A stretch of DNA of 50,944 nt from assembly GCA_004299305.1 (NCBI GenBank), contig SCPZ01000103.1:1-50944 (forward strand), read 5' to 3'. The position numbers were made by a program, and so were the translations under genes. This stretch comes from Methylobacter sp. (lineage in GTDB: Bacteria; Pseudomonadota; Gammaproteobacteria; Methylococcales; Methylomonadaceae). Shown here in pieces: positions 8,404-17,033 of this stretch. Each line of letters opens with the position of its first letter. Position 1 is the stretch's first letter. The notes beneath the pieces were generated by a model. That model did not search any database. It had not been told where the DNA came from and saw only the letters and a list, made by a program, of their open reading frames with translations.

Positions 8404-10158
8404 TCACAAGCGATAAAGCGGCTCCAATTTATCATCGTCCGTAGCCGCCATTTTTTTCCTGGCTTTATTTTCAACAAACGCCTGAAACAGCTTTTTACCC
8501 TGCCACTGCTCGGCTGCTTTGCCATACAAAACCTGGTTCAAAATTAAGATTTCATCTCTTAACCTTGCGTCGCTTAGCTCGGCGATAGCGCCCAGACTCG
8601 GCGCGACATACACACCATCCCTGGCGATAAACTTTTGTCGTCCCCAAGCCAGCAAAGCATCTTTGGCTGCTATGGCATTATTATCGGCACAAGCTTTTTT
8701 CAGGTTTTTTATGCTGTCTTCCAAGCGTACTTCAGGCTCGTTTTTTTCCACAACCGGTTTTTTAGCCGGACGCTTAATAACTAAATAAGCCAATGTCACC
8801 AACCAACCTGCCCCTAAAAATACCGCAAGCCATAACCAGGTATTTTGCTGTGGCTGGTTGATAATCGGCGTGGCTTGTTCGATTTTTTGCGGTTGTTGAA
8901 CCGGCGTCGAAATCACGGGAGCCGCCATGTCCGGCAGGGCTCCTGGCGCGTCAATCGCCGTGATGCTGGCTTCCGAAATCTTGGCGACTTCCATTTTTTG
9001 GCTTTGACTGTTAAACCAGGGGATTTCTATCGCCGGTAATTTGTAGAAACCCGCTTTCGACGGGATTATGGCTATTTTTTCTTCCCTGAAAGCAATCAGG
9101 CCTTCCGGTTTTTTCTGCTCCTGTAATGTCGGCTGGTCAGGATAGGTTTTTAGCTGACCATCACCCCCTTCGGCGCCGCTCAGGACAGGCCCTTCGACTT
9201 TACTCAGGACAGGCTTTCCTGTATTTAACTCAGGCAATTGGCCGACTGTTGCGCCTTTTGCCAACAGCGTCAAGGTCCGGGTTAACGGTTCGCCGACTTT
9301 CATTTGCTGGTTATCGCCCGACCACTCCTCCTTTAAAACCAGTTGTTCCGCCGAGAGCCAATGCTTCCCGGTAAAAGATGCCGGAGCGGGTTTTACATCC
9401 AGCACCACCGATTTGGATAAGATCTTTTTGGTCCGGGTCGCCTGGGAGCTAAAAAAACCGTTAAAATTCGAGCGACTATTCGCCACGACCTCTGCGGTTA
9501 ATACCAAAGGTTTGATGGTCACTGAACCGCTTTTTTGCGGAAAAATCGCATATTTACGCTCGGTAACCAAGTAATTCACCCCGTTAATCTGGGTATTGTA
9601 ATTGCTGTCATCGCCCAGCTTTTCAATCACCGCATCGCCCAGTTCCGGTTCATTCAGGCTGGCTTGAGCGATTTCGACTCTTCTATATAGACGCACGGTA
9701 TAGAGAACCTGGGATTGCACATAAGGGCTTTGGGGATTCGCCTCAACCTCCAGGAACAAATCATCGTCGGTATTGACGGTTTTATTTGATGTCGCCTGAG
9801 TAACCAGAATGCTTGCAGGCTGGCTTGCGTCATCGCCAAACGGCACCGCCGGGACAACTAAGCTGCCGGGATGTTTAGCCATCACGTTCAGCGTCCACTG
9901 TATGGTTTTGCTGAACTGTCCGTTAATCAAAGACGAATTGCTACTCTGGCTTTTGCCGAGTATCTCGAAATCCTGTTCCAGCGGGCTAAAATCGGGATCA
10001 TTATCCGGTGTGGCGTTGGCGGTGAAAATGATCTGGAACGATTCATCCAGACTAACCGGATTACGATCAAACGACACGCTGATTTGTGCGGCAGATGCAG
10101 CGGACGGCACAAAGCTCAACAGTACTAGAAGAAACAATAGTTTTTTTATGGTGTTCAT
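8404..10158 (-). CDS. BatD-family protein (oxygen-tolerance locus type)
   Basis: 584 residues. A signal peptide (MNTIKKLLFLLVLLSFVPSAASA) is followed by periplasmic Ig-like beta domains with the BatD opening ISVSFDRNPVSLDESFQIIF. A single transmembrane helix (WLWLAVFLGAGWLVTLAYLV, about 440-460) and a cytoplasmic helical tail complete the layout. BatD proteins usually sit with MoxR, BatA and BatB in a chaperone-like locus; none of these partners is here, so this copy is an orphan. Residues about 316-331 (PVLSKVEGPVLSGAEG) are encoded by two 24-bp dispersed repeat units inserted in frame. Exact function is unknown in the family. Confidence 0.82.
   Translation of the reverse strand: MNTIKKLLFLLVLLSFVPSAASAAQISVSFDRNPVSLDESFQIIFTANATPDNDPDFSPLEQDFEILGKSQSSNSSLINGQFSKTIQWTLNVMAKHPGSLVVPAVPFGDDASQPASILVTQATSNKTVNTDDDLFLEVEANPQSPYVQSQVLYTVRLYRRVEIAQASLNEPELGDAVIEKLGDDSNYNTQINGVNYLVTERKYAIFPQKSGSVTIKPLVLTAEVVANSRSNFNGFFSSQATRTKKILSKSVVLDVKPAPASFTGKHWLSAEQLVLKEEWSGDNQQMKVGEPLTRTLTLLAKGATVGQLPELNTGKPVLSKVEGPVLSGAEGGDGQLKTYPDQPTLQEQKKPEGLIAFREEKIAIIPSKAGFYKLPAIEIPWFNSQSQKMEVAKISEASITAIDAPGALPDMAAPVISTPVQQPQKIEQATPIINQPQQNTWLWLAVFLGAGWLVTLAYLVIKRPAKKPVVEKNEPEVRLEDSIKNLKKACADNNAIAAKDALLAWGRQKFIARDGVYVAPSLGAIAELSDARLRDEILILNQVLYGKAAEQWQGKKLFQAFVENKARKKMAATDDDKLEPLYRL
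9166..9213. repeat. Two 24-bp dispersed repeat units inside the BatD-like coding sequence
   Basis: Units 9166-9189 and 9190-9213 both begin CCCTTCG and end CTCAGGACAGG. Together they are 48 bases, a multiple of three, and add 16 residues without disturbing the frame. The same unit occurs in reverse orientation at 13864-13886 and in intergenic DNA at 3425-3450. Confidence 0.8.
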
Positions 10159-10238
10159 AAGGTTTTATTTAGATTAAGCGTAATTAGTCAGCGGGTGTTT
10201 TGTTGACGCAGTTTATAGAATGAGTCTTTTTGTTGCTT

Positions 10239-10375
10239 AGGAATGAGCACGAAATAACTTAGGCAAGTTGCCAATAGTCGGAGTGCAGGCTTCGCCTGCA
10301 TGCGCAAGCACCAACAGTAGGCGCTTTAGGCGAAGCTTGCACTCCTGTTGTCCACTTTATTTCATGCTCGTTCCT
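10239..10375. repeat. MITE-like element, 'AGGAATG' family, copy 2
   Basis: The ends are AGGAATGAGCACGAAATAAC and the near reverse complement ATTTCATGCTCGTTCCT. The interior differs from copies 1 and 3: it holds GTGCAGGCTTCGCCTGCA and CGCCTAAAGC-type palindromes. TTA flanks both ends, a possible target duplication. It occupies most of the 265-bp spacer between the BatD-like gene and the sugar kinase. Confidence 0.7.
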
Positions 10376-10423
10376 TATGAATATTTGATGCGTTTAATTT
10401 CTGTTCAGGGCGATGTCGAGCGG

Positions 10424-11317
10424 CTACGGCTGAGCCAGTTTCCATGCCTGGATAAACGGCCGGTAAAAACTCAAATTATGGACCGTGGCGCCTCGCTGGC
10501 TCACTAAAGCGGACGCGAACGCCTGCGCTCGTTCCATGCTCAGTTGCAGCGACCAGCCATGCTGCATTCCCAATAGCAGAACCGCCGCAAATGCATCCCC
10601 GGCGCCCACCGTATCGACTATGGCTAAATCAGTTTCCGGCGCAACGTCAATAAATTCCCCGGCTTGATTGATTGCCGTTGCGCCTTGGCTACCGCAAGTA
10701 ACCACCAGAACTTCAAGCTCATGCTGTGCCAAAAACAAACGCATCGCATCTTGCAGCGTATTTGCTTGCGGCCCCAAGTGCATTAACTCATCATGATTGA
10801 GCTTGGCCCAGTGCGCCTTGCCGACCCACCGGTTGACGGCGTCTTTGCGCCACCAAGGGGCTCTCAAGTTGACGTCGATAAACACCTTGCCCTGATGGTG
10901 CGCGGTTAAATCCTGCAATGCTTGTTCCGAAATACGGTTACGCAGTGCCAAAGTCCCGTGATAAATAACGCTATATTGCCGGTCGGCGTTCAATTGTTGT
11001 GCGGCAATAAAGTCATAAGCCTGATCGGCTAAAATTTCATAGTCGGGTTCGCCATTGTTAATGGTCACCTGCACCGTTCCGCTAGGATGATCGGGATCGT
11101 AAGCAAGGTTTTCAATAGTCATGCCCCAAGCCAACATGGCCTGCCTGATTGTATCGCCTGTTGCATCCTTGCCTACCCGGCTGATAAAACACGGGGACTG
11201 TCCAAAAGCCTGAAGATGCCAGGCCACGTTAAACGGCGCACCGCCTAATACTTGCCGACCATCTGGAAATTGATCGAACAGCACTTCACCGAAGATGGCG
11301 ATTTGATTATTAGTCAT
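10424..11317 (-). CDS. PfkB-family carbohydrate kinase (probable fructokinase)
   Basis: 297 residues. Ribokinase-fold signature 1 is the N-terminal GEVLFDQFPDGRQVLGGAPF, with GGAPFNVAWHL binding sugar. Signature 2 is DTVGAGDAFAAVLLLG (about 232-247) with the catalytic Asp. The FGEVLFD opening and overall length fit bacterial fructokinases, which phosphorylate fructose with ATP. In methanotrophs such kinases accompany sucrose metabolism, but no sucrose gene lies here, so the substrate is inferred. It stands alone; the nearest genes point elsewhere. Confidence 0.85.
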   Translation of the reverse strand: MTNNQIAIFGEVLFDQFPDGRQVLGGAPFNVAWHLQAFGQSPCFISRVGKDATGDTIRQAMLAWGMTIENLAYDPDHPSGTVQVTINNGEPDYEILADQAYDFIAAQQLNADRQYSVIYHGTLALRNRISEQALQDLTAHHQGKVFIDVNLRAPWWRKDAVNRWVGKAHWAKLNHDELMHLGPQANTLQDAMRLFLAQHELEVLVVTCGSQGATAINQAGEFIDVAPETDLAIVDTVGAGDAFAAVLLLGMQHGWSLQLSMERAQAFASALVSQRGATVHNLSFYRPFIQAWKLAQP

Positions 11318-11431
11318 GTTTACCTTTGATATGGCTGTTGTTTCAGAATGTTGTTAATTTTGGCCGTCATATTTTAAGAGAATACGGAAAAATTCATTAT
11401 TCTACTTTGCTAAATTACAAGCCGTGAAAAT

Positions 11432-11499
11432 GCTGTAGGGTGACTGACTTAAACCGGACAGATAACATCCCTTTGAGGGATGTTATCTGTAAAATCGCC
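11432..11499. repeat. Repeat with perfect 15-bp inverted arms (copy 1 of 2)
   Basis: ACAGATAACATCCCT (11458-11472), loop TTG, AGGGATGTTATCTGT (11476-11490) form a perfect hairpin. With its flanks (to 11432 and 11499) it matches the reverse complement of a decayed copy near 42277-42345, so it is a dispersed element. It lies in the 297-bp spacer between divergent starts (pfkB-family and yciO). No gene is seen in the rest of the spacer. Confidence 0.7.
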
Positions 11500-11614
11500 A
11501 CAGCTTAAATTTGAAAGCCTTTTTTTTGCTTTAGCCGTTACATGGTTTTCAACTGCAAGCTTAGGTGGATGTACGGTATAATTGCTCGATATTCTACAAC
11601 TTGGCACTCAATAA

Positions 11615-12235
11615 ATGGCTCAATTTTTTGAAATACACCCGGAAAGTCCGCAGCTGCGTTTGATACATCGTGCCGTGGAAATACTCCGTAAAGGAGGGGT
11701 TATCGTTTATCCGACTGATTCATCTTATGCGATTGCCTGTCATATAGGCGATAAGCAGGCGCTGGATAAAATCCGCCGAATCAGGCAGTTGGACGACAAA
11801 CACAATTTTACCTTGGTGTGCAAAGATCTGACTCAAGTATCCATGTTTACCAAAATCAGTAATGATGCCTTTCGGCTGATTAAAGCCTTAACGCCGGGGG
11901 CTTTTACTTTTATTTTGGATGCTACGCGTGAAGTGCCTCGCCGCTTACAGCATCCCAAGAAAAAAACCGTAGGCATACGCATCCCCGATCATCCCGTTGC
12001 ACAATTGCTGGTGCAGGAGTTGGGCGAGCCCTTGTTCAGTTCCACCTTGATGTTGCCGGGAGAAGAGCAAGCATTGACCGATCCCTATGAGATCAGGAAT
12101 AAACTTGAGCATGAGCTGGATTTGGTGATTGACGCCGGTATTATTGAGTTTGAACAAACGACTATTATCGAATTTTCCGGCAATGTCGCTGAAATCATCA
12201 GGCAGGGCAAGGGCCTTGCGCCAATGTTGGGTTAA
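11615..12235 (+). CDS. yciO: YciO, TsaC/YrdC/Sua5-domain protein
   Basis: 206 residues, the same as E. coli YciO, with the matching opening AQFFEIHPESPQLRLIHRAV. The YrdC-fold motifs are present: GGVIVYPTDSSYAIAC (nucleotide pocket, about 29-44), the KHNFTLVCKDL segment and PGAFTFIL. TsaC/Sua5 relatives make threonylcarbamoyl-AMP for tRNA t6A37; YciO is a paralogue with weaker or unclear activity. It starts a rightward cluster of yciO, an M50 peptidase gene, scpA, scpB and rluB with short spacers, which suggests an operon. Confidence 0.93.
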   Translation: MAQFFEIHPESPQLRLIHRAVEILRKGGVIVYPTDSSYAIACHIGDKQALDKIRRIRQLDDKHNFTLVCKDLTQVSMFTKISNDAFRLIKALTPGAFTFILDATREVPRRLQHPKKKTVGIRIPDHPVAQLLVQELGEPLFSSTLMLPGEEQALTDPYEIRNKLEHELDLVIDAGIIEFEQTTIIEFSGNVAEIIRQGKGLAPMLG

Positions 12236-12246
12236 AGGATCCGGAC

Positions 12247-12906
12247 ATGATGGATGAATTGACACTGCTGCAACGCATAGTGGTTTGGATATTGCCGGTA
12301 GTTTTTGCCATTACCGTGCATGAGGTGGCGCATGGCTGGGTGGCAAAAAAATACGGCGATAATACCGCATCACTATTAGGTCGGTTAACCTTAAATCCGA
12401 TTAAACATATCGATTTATTCGGAACCCTTATTCTTCCCGGCTTGTTATTGCTCTCGGGCACCGGTTTTATTTTCGGCTGGGCAAAGCCGGTTCCCGTCGA
12501 TCCGCGTAATTTCAAAAATCCTCGGCGCGATATGGCGATAGTAGCTCTGGCCGGTCCTGTTTCTAATTTGGCAATGGCTGTCGGATGGGCATTAATAGCC
12601 CGGTTAGGGGTGATGATAGGCGCGTCAACCGAAGCTGTTTCATTGCCGTTGATTTATAGCGGCATTGCCGGTATTTCGATTAACCTGGTATTGGCAATGC
12701 TTAATTTATTGCCGATTCCGCCATTGGACGGCAGCCGGATTTTGACGGGTATGTTGCCAAGTTATTGGGCATCGCAATATAACCGTTTGGAACGCTACGG
12801 CTTTATTATTTTATTAGTGCTTTTATACACTAAAATTTTGAGTTTGATTTTGGCTTACCCAATGTTTATTGCACAGCAAGTGTTTTTTTCAATTGCCGGA
12901 TTGTAG
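12247..12906 (+). CDS. Site-2 protease family (M50) membrane metallopeptidase
   Basis: 219 residues, almost entirely membrane helices (about six). The zinc motif HEVAHGW (HExxH, about 26-32) lies in the second half of helix 1. The third-ligand motif NLLPIPPLDGSRIL (about 152-165) carries the conserved N-x-x-P-x-x-x-L-D-G. There is no PDZ domain, unlike RseP. It starts 11 bp after yciO. This small M50 type often sits between a YrdC-like gene and scpAB; its substrate is unknown. Confidence 0.88.
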   Translation: MMDELTLLQRIVVWILPVVFAITVHEVAHGWVAKKYGDNTASLLGRLTLNPIKHIDLFGTLILPGLLLLSGTGFIFGWAKPVPVDPRNFKNPRRDMAIVALAGPVSNLAMAVGWALIARLGVMIGASTEAVSLPLIYSGIAGISINLVLAMLNLLPIPPLDGSRILTGMLPSYWASQYNRLERYGFIILLVLLYTKILSLILAYPMFIAQQVFFSIAGL

Positions 12907-12963
12907 GTTGATTTCTTCCCTTCTTTCAAAGCCTTGGCTTCTTCTGTGTTCCGGTGCTAAAGC

Positions 12964-13797
12964 TTGATAGCGACCGAAAATACCGATCAAAATACGGCTG
13001 AAACTTTAGAACCGGCGTCGGCGTTTGCAGTGGTAAACGGCGCGCCTTTTAACACGCTGCCGGACGATCTTTATATCCCCCCCGATGCACTGGAAGTGCT
13101 GCTGGATACCTTTGAAGGGCCGTTGGATTTATTGTTGTATTTGATACGAAGGCAGAATCTGGACATCGTTAATATACCCATAGCCCAAATTACCCATCAG
13201 TACATCGCTTATATTCAGACTATGAGCAAATTAAACCTGGAATTGGCGGCGGAATACCTGGTGATGGCCGCACTGCTGGCGGAAATCAAGTCAAGAATGT
13301 TATTGCCCAGACAGCCTGATGCGGAAGATGAGGAGGAAGACCCGAGAGCCACATTGATTCGCAGGCTACAGGAATATGAGTTGATTAAAAATGCCGCTGA
13401 AGAAATCGATCTGTTGCCTAGAATTGAACGTGATATATTTGAAGTCGGCGTCGATGTTTCGACGCTAAAAAATTTCGAACAAAATTTACCGGATATCCAG
13501 CTAAAAGAAATGCTGTTGGCATTTCAGGATGTGCTAAAAAGAGCCGAGCAACTCAGTCATCATCAAATTACCAAAGAGCCCTTATCTGTCCGTGAACGCA
13601 TGTCAACCATTTTGGAAAACCTTAAAGGAGCGGATAGTCTCCTTTTCACGCAATTATTTATCCGAAAAGAAGGTCGACACGGAGTCGTTGTCTCGTTTTT
13701 GGCCATCCTCGAACTCAGCAAAGAACGACTCATCGATATTATCCAATCAGAACCCTTTGCCGAATTACGAGTCAGAACCGCCGACACCTCCGCTTAA
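12964..13797 (+). CDS. scpA: Segregation and condensation protein A
   Basis: 277 residues from a TTG at 12964. An in-frame stop lies just before it, so this is the longest possible start; a GTG at 13030 is an alternative. The kleisin N-terminus is LLDTFEGPLDLLLYLIRRQN (about 46-65), followed by YLVMAALLAEIKSRMLLP. A winged-helix C-terminus (VVVSFLAILELSKERLI) binds SMC. ScpA bridges the SMC heads and ScpB in the condensin that compacts chromosomes. SMC itself is not in the window. An acidic stretch DAEDEEEDPRATLI separates the domains, as is usual. Confidence 0.93.
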   Translation: MIATENTDQNTAETLEPASAFAVVNGAPFNTLPDDLYIPPDALEVLLDTFEGPLDLLLYLIRRQNLDIVNIPIAQITHQYIAYIQTMSKLNLELAAEYLVMAALLAEIKSRMLLPRQPDAEDEEEDPRATLIRRLQEYELIKNAAEEIDLLPRIERDIFEVGVDVSTLKNFEQNLPDIQLKEMLLAFQDVLKRAEQLSHHQITKEPLSVRERMSTILENLKGADSLLFTQLFIRKEGRHGVVVSFLAILELSKERLIDIIQSEPFAELRVRTADTSA

Positions 13798-13863
13798 GCC
13801 TTCGCCGAAACCAAAGCCAAAGTTAAAGCCAATAGCCGAGCCTACGACATCCCCCAACAATGT

Positions 13864-13897
13864 CTGTCCTGAGTGCAGTCGAAGGGATCAGGACAGG
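13864..13897. repeat. Dispersed 24-bp repeat unit between scpA and scpB
   Basis: CTGTCCTGAGTGCAGTCGAA is the reverse complement of the repeat inserted in the BatD-like gene, followed by a partial inverted arm ATCAGGACAGG. It fills part of the 130-bp scpA-scpB spacer. Confidence 0.75.
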
Positions 13898-13927
13898 CTT
13901 TTTGTAACTGAACAACGTGAAATTAAT

Positions 13928-14569
13928 GTGGAAATTAAACGTGTAGTTGAAGCCATTTTATTTGCTGCAAATCGACCGATGACCTGTAAACAGGTGCAGC
14001 AGGTTTTTCCTGAAATTGAGCAGCCGGAAATGCAGGAAATACAGGCGGCCATTGAGGCGATCATAGAGGATTATAGAGCTAGGCCGGTTGAATTAAAGCA
14101 GGTCGCCAGCGGTTATCGCTTTCAGGTTCGACAGGAGTTGTCGCGCTGGGTATCGCGGTTGTTTGAAGAAAAACCGCCAAAATATTCACGGGCATTATTG
14201 GAGACTTTGGCCATTATTGCCTATCGTCAACCGGCAACACGAGGCGATATTGAGGATATTCGCGGAGTTAGTGTTAGTTCGAACATTATTCATACGCTAC
14301 TTGATCGCGAGTGGATACGAGTGGTGGCGCACAAAGAGGTGCCGGGCAGGCCGGCTTTATACGGTACGACCAAACAATTTCTGGATTATTTTAATATCAC
14401 ATCGCTAAATGAATTGCCGACATTGCAAGAGATTCAGGAGCTTAGCGTGCCATTAGATAATCCGTCGTTAGATACAACGTCACAACCCATGCAGGTAAAG
14501 AGTGAACAACAAGAAACAACCGGGCAGACCATCGAAACCATCGAGCGGGTCAGCGAAACAACCGAATAA
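13928..14569 (+). CDS. scpB: Segregation and condensation protein B
   Basis: 213 residues from GTG 13928, beginning EIKRVVEAILFAANRPMT as the family does. Two winged-helix domains follow, with YSRALLETLAIIAYRQPATR and the DIEDIRGVSVSSNIIHTLLD motif that is highly conserved in ScpB. The frame is open farther upstream to 13592, overlapping scpA, but that extension is Pro/Lys-rich, contains the dispersed repeat and lacks homology, so I reject it. The Shine-Dalgarno before the GTG is weak, so the start is the least certain part. ScpB binds ScpA in the SMC condensin. Its 3' end overlaps rluB by 68 bases. Confidence 0.9.
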   Translation: MEIKRVVEAILFAANRPMTCKQVQQVFPEIEQPEMQEIQAAIEAIIEDYRARPVELKQVASGYRFQVRQELSRWVSRLFEEKPPKYSRALLETLAIIAYRQPATRGDIEDIRGVSVSSNIIHTLLDREWIRVVAHKEVPGRPALYGTTKQFLDYFNITSLNELPTLQEIQELSVPLDNPSLDTTSQPMQVKSEQQETTGQTIETIERVSETTE

Positions 14570-15485
14570 ATCGCCAAAAACATCAAACAAGCCGGGCAGG
14601 CCCCAGCAGCAACAGAGTGACGGCAAGGCAGCCAAATCCCCTCCTACTCCCTCCTTGAAACGGGAGGCTGATACTCATTCGCTAGTCGACGGGGAGCGTA
14701 TTCAAAAAGTGCTGGCGCGCGGCGGTATCGGTTCCAGGCGGGAAATTGAGCGCTGGATAGAGGAAGGCAGACTGAAGATTAACGGCAAGACTGTCGGTTT
14801 GGGCGACCGCCTGAAAGACGGGGATTATTTGCAGGTCAATGACCGGGTTGTCCATTGGGAAAAATTTGTCGAGCAGCCTACCCGAGTGCTGCTTTATCAT
14901 AAACCTGTCGGCGAAATTGTTACACGTCGTGATCCCGAAGGCCGTCCGGTGGTATTTTCCCGATTGCCGAAATTGGCGGTTAGCCGTTGGATATCCGTTG
15001 GCCGTTTAGACATTAATACCTCGGGATTATTATTGGTCACCAATAATGGTGAGCTGGCTAATCGGTTAATGCATCCCTCAACGCAAGTGGAACGTGAATA
15101 TGCGGTGCGTATTTTGGGTGAGGTTTCAGAGGCGACTTTGGCAAAACTTAAGCAAGGCGTGGAGCTTGAAGACGGTAAAGCCAAGTTTGACGATATTAAG
15201 TTTTTCGGCGGCGAGGGCGCCAATAAGTGGTACAACGTTATCGTTGCCGAAGGTCGTAACAGATTGGTGAGGCGATTGTGGGAGTCGCAAGAAGTCATCG
15301 TCAGCCGCTTAATGCGGGTGCGTTATGGGCCCGTGGTATTGCCGGAACGATTGAAAGCCCAGTCGTTTTATGAGTTGACCGATAAAGAACTGGAATTGTT
15401 GTTTGAATTTGCGGGCATGGCGGCTGAAAAACCGGCGCTTAACGCCAAACCTGAATCTAAGGCGTATAAGCCTGGAAAACGTTAG
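14502..15485 (+). CDS. rluB: 23S rRNA pseudouridine(2605) synthase RluB
   Basis: 327 residues from GTG 14502, preceded by GGTAAAGA. A low-complexity Lys/Pro/Ser/Gln leader (about 1-60) precedes an S4 RNA-binding domain (IQKVLARGGIGSRREIERWI). The RsuA-type pseudouridine synthase domain has catalytic GRLDINTSGLLLVTNNGELA, followed by RLMHPSTQVEREYAVRI. The tail is basic. It isomerises U2605 in 23S rRNA. The long overlap with scpB suggests translational coupling; the leader is encoded over the scpB tail, so the true N-terminus may be later. Confidence 0.93.
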   Translation: MNNKKQPGRPSKPSSGSAKQPNKSPKTSNKPGRPQQQQSDGKAAKSPPTPSLKREADTHSLVDGERIQKVLARGGIGSRREIERWIEEGRLKINGKTVGLGDRLKDGDYLQVNDRVVHWEKFVEQPTRVLLYHKPVGEIVTRRDPEGRPVVFSRLPKLAVSRWISVGRLDINTSGLLLVTNNGELANRLMHPSTQVEREYAVRILGEVSEATLAKLKQGVELEDGKAKFDDIKFFGGEGANKWYNVIVAEGRNRLVRRLWESQEVIVSRLMRVRYGPVVLPERLKAQSFYELTDKELELLFEFAGMAAEKPALNAKPESKAYKPGKR

Positions 15486-15495
15486 CGGTGCGCGT

Positions 15496-15533
15496 TGGGT
15501 TTGTCCGCAAGGTGTAACAATGCGGCGAACCCA
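15496..15533. terminator. Probable bidirectional terminator hairpin
   Basis: Nested arms TGGGTT...AACCCA (15496/15528) and CCGCA...TGCGG (15505/15521) form a stem in the 53-bp gap between the convergent ends of rluB and the diguanylate cyclase. There is no strong U-tract. Confidence 0.45.
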
Positions 15534-15538
15534 GATGT

Positions 15539-16426
15539 TTACTTAATCAAGACGACTTGATTTCTGCCGTTATTTTTAGCGGCATACATGGCACCATCGG
15601 CGCGCTTGACGAAAGACTCGACAGTATCATCGGCGCGTAAGGAGCTAACGCCCAAGCTTGCAGTAATCTTGATGGTTTCCATGCCGTAGGCTATGGTGTG
15701 GTGCTCAATTGAGGAACGAATCCGTTCCGCCAGTAACTCCGCGCCATTGGCATCGGTATCGCTTAATAAAATCACGAACTCTTCGCCGCCGTAACGGAAA
15801 ACCATATCGCTGTCTCTGAGGCTTTCTTTAATCCATTTTGCAGCAAAAGCCAGGGTGATGTCGCCGCAATCGTGACCGTAGGTATCATTGATGGCTTTAA
15901 AGTGATCAATGTCAAAGAAAATAAGCGATAAATGTTGGTTGTTGCGCGTAGCAAGACTTATTTCCCGTTTCATCGAATCACTAAACGAAGCCCTGTTGTG
16001 GGTTTGGGTGAGCGGATCCGTATAAGCCATTTTTAAAGCCTGATGAAATAATGTTGCATTTTTCAACGGATAAATTAAACAGCAAAGTAGCGCTTCCAGC
16101 GATTGGAGGTCGGCATCGCTGAATCTGTAGTTGCGCATCAACGTTAATTCGCCTAGTTGCTGTTGCTCAACTTTAAGCGCGTAATTACAAGAATGCCGAG
16201 TAAAGACCCCGCTTTTTACTTCCAATCCAAATTCCTGGTTGATATAGATATAGGCGCTATGAGGAATCCGATTGGCAATTCTGCTGCTGAAAATAGCAAT
16301 CAGCTCATTAAACTCCAGAGTCGTTTGTAAGGCGCTGCTGATATCATAGTTATGAAGGTTAACCGCTTTTGTCGCTTCAAAAGTGTTATTGCTGATAATT
16401 GCTAAGTTTGCTGATTTTTCGCTCAT
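15539..16426 (-). CDS. GGDEF-domain diguanylate cyclase
   Basis: 295 residues from ATG 16426, chosen because GGGGAAG lies five bases upstream; the frame is open to 16513. The first ~140 residues look like a degenerate GAF-type sensory region. The GGDEF domain (about 150-295) starts AYTDPLTQTHNRASFSDSM and contains the active-site loop FRYGGEEFVILL. An RDSD inhibitory I-site sits exactly five residues before GGEEF, so product feedback is likely. It makes cyclic di-GMP from two GTP. There is no membrane segment and no EAL partner nearby. It faces rluB. Confidence 0.9.
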   Translation of the reverse strand: MSEKSANLAIISNNTFEATKAVNLHNYDISSALQTTLEFNELIAIFSSRIANRIPHSAYIYINQEFGLEVKSGVFTRHSCNYALKVEQQQLGELTLMRNYRFSDADLQSLEALLCCLIYPLKNATLFHQALKMAYTDPLTQTHNRASFSDSMKREISLATRNNQHLSLIFFDIDHFKAINDTYGHDCGDITLAFAAKWIKESLRDSDMVFRYGGEEFVILLSDTDANGAELLAERIRSSIEHHTIAYGMETIKITASLGVSSLRADDTVESFVKRADGAMYAAKNNGRNQVVLIK

Positions 16427-17033
16427 GACTGCTTCCCCGCGTAGATTGAAGCTATTACGTTGCAATAAATAAAGCGAAGTTTGTGCCATATTCCAATAGA
16501 TTATAGTAATCAATATATTATTTAGCGTATTTTGGTTTTTATTTGAGTGGCGTCATAAAATTAACACTGCAAAGCGGCAAGTGATTGCCGATGAATTGGC
16601 TAAACGGTTGTTCTGTGCCGCCCTGTTTCACTCGATTGCCTGACATACCGGGGATTCATTCGTTTTTCGATTACAGAGCAATAATTGAGCAGCGGCGAGC
16701 TTGGACTTTGCCAAATTGGCGATTGATTTGAATTTTGCGTTTTACTCCCATCCGACTCAAAAATCGTATACTTTATAAGTTAACGAAACCGTAAGCGAAG
16801 GAATGGGAGATCCTGCCGAATATCTGATCCATGAAGTGCGACGAAACACTTTAGGCGACGCTGGAGCAGTTGCCAAGAGGGCTGAGGAGAGGAGATGCCA
16901 TGCTTAAGTACTGCCTTTATAACCGAATTCGGCATCCAAACCGATGTAGACAGGCTTTGCCAATTCTGTCCGCACTACAACCGCAACCGCAACATATGGC
17001 TATCCATATTAATTTACGCACGGGAATTACCTC
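16427..17033. other. Intergenic region without recognisable gene
   Basis: About 600 bases. Short open frames at 16870-17112 and 16895-17086 have no recognisable motif and overlap each other. Fragments around 16790-16910 read for some 40 codons (GMGDPAEYLIHEVRR) and could be the wreck of a gene, but I cannot assign it. The left end contains the promoter of the diguanylate cyclase. Confidence 0.4.

Noticed and set aside
13592-13927. N-terminal extension of ScpB overlapping scpA
   Set aside because: The extension is out of frame inside scpA, low-complexity and includes the dispersed repeat.
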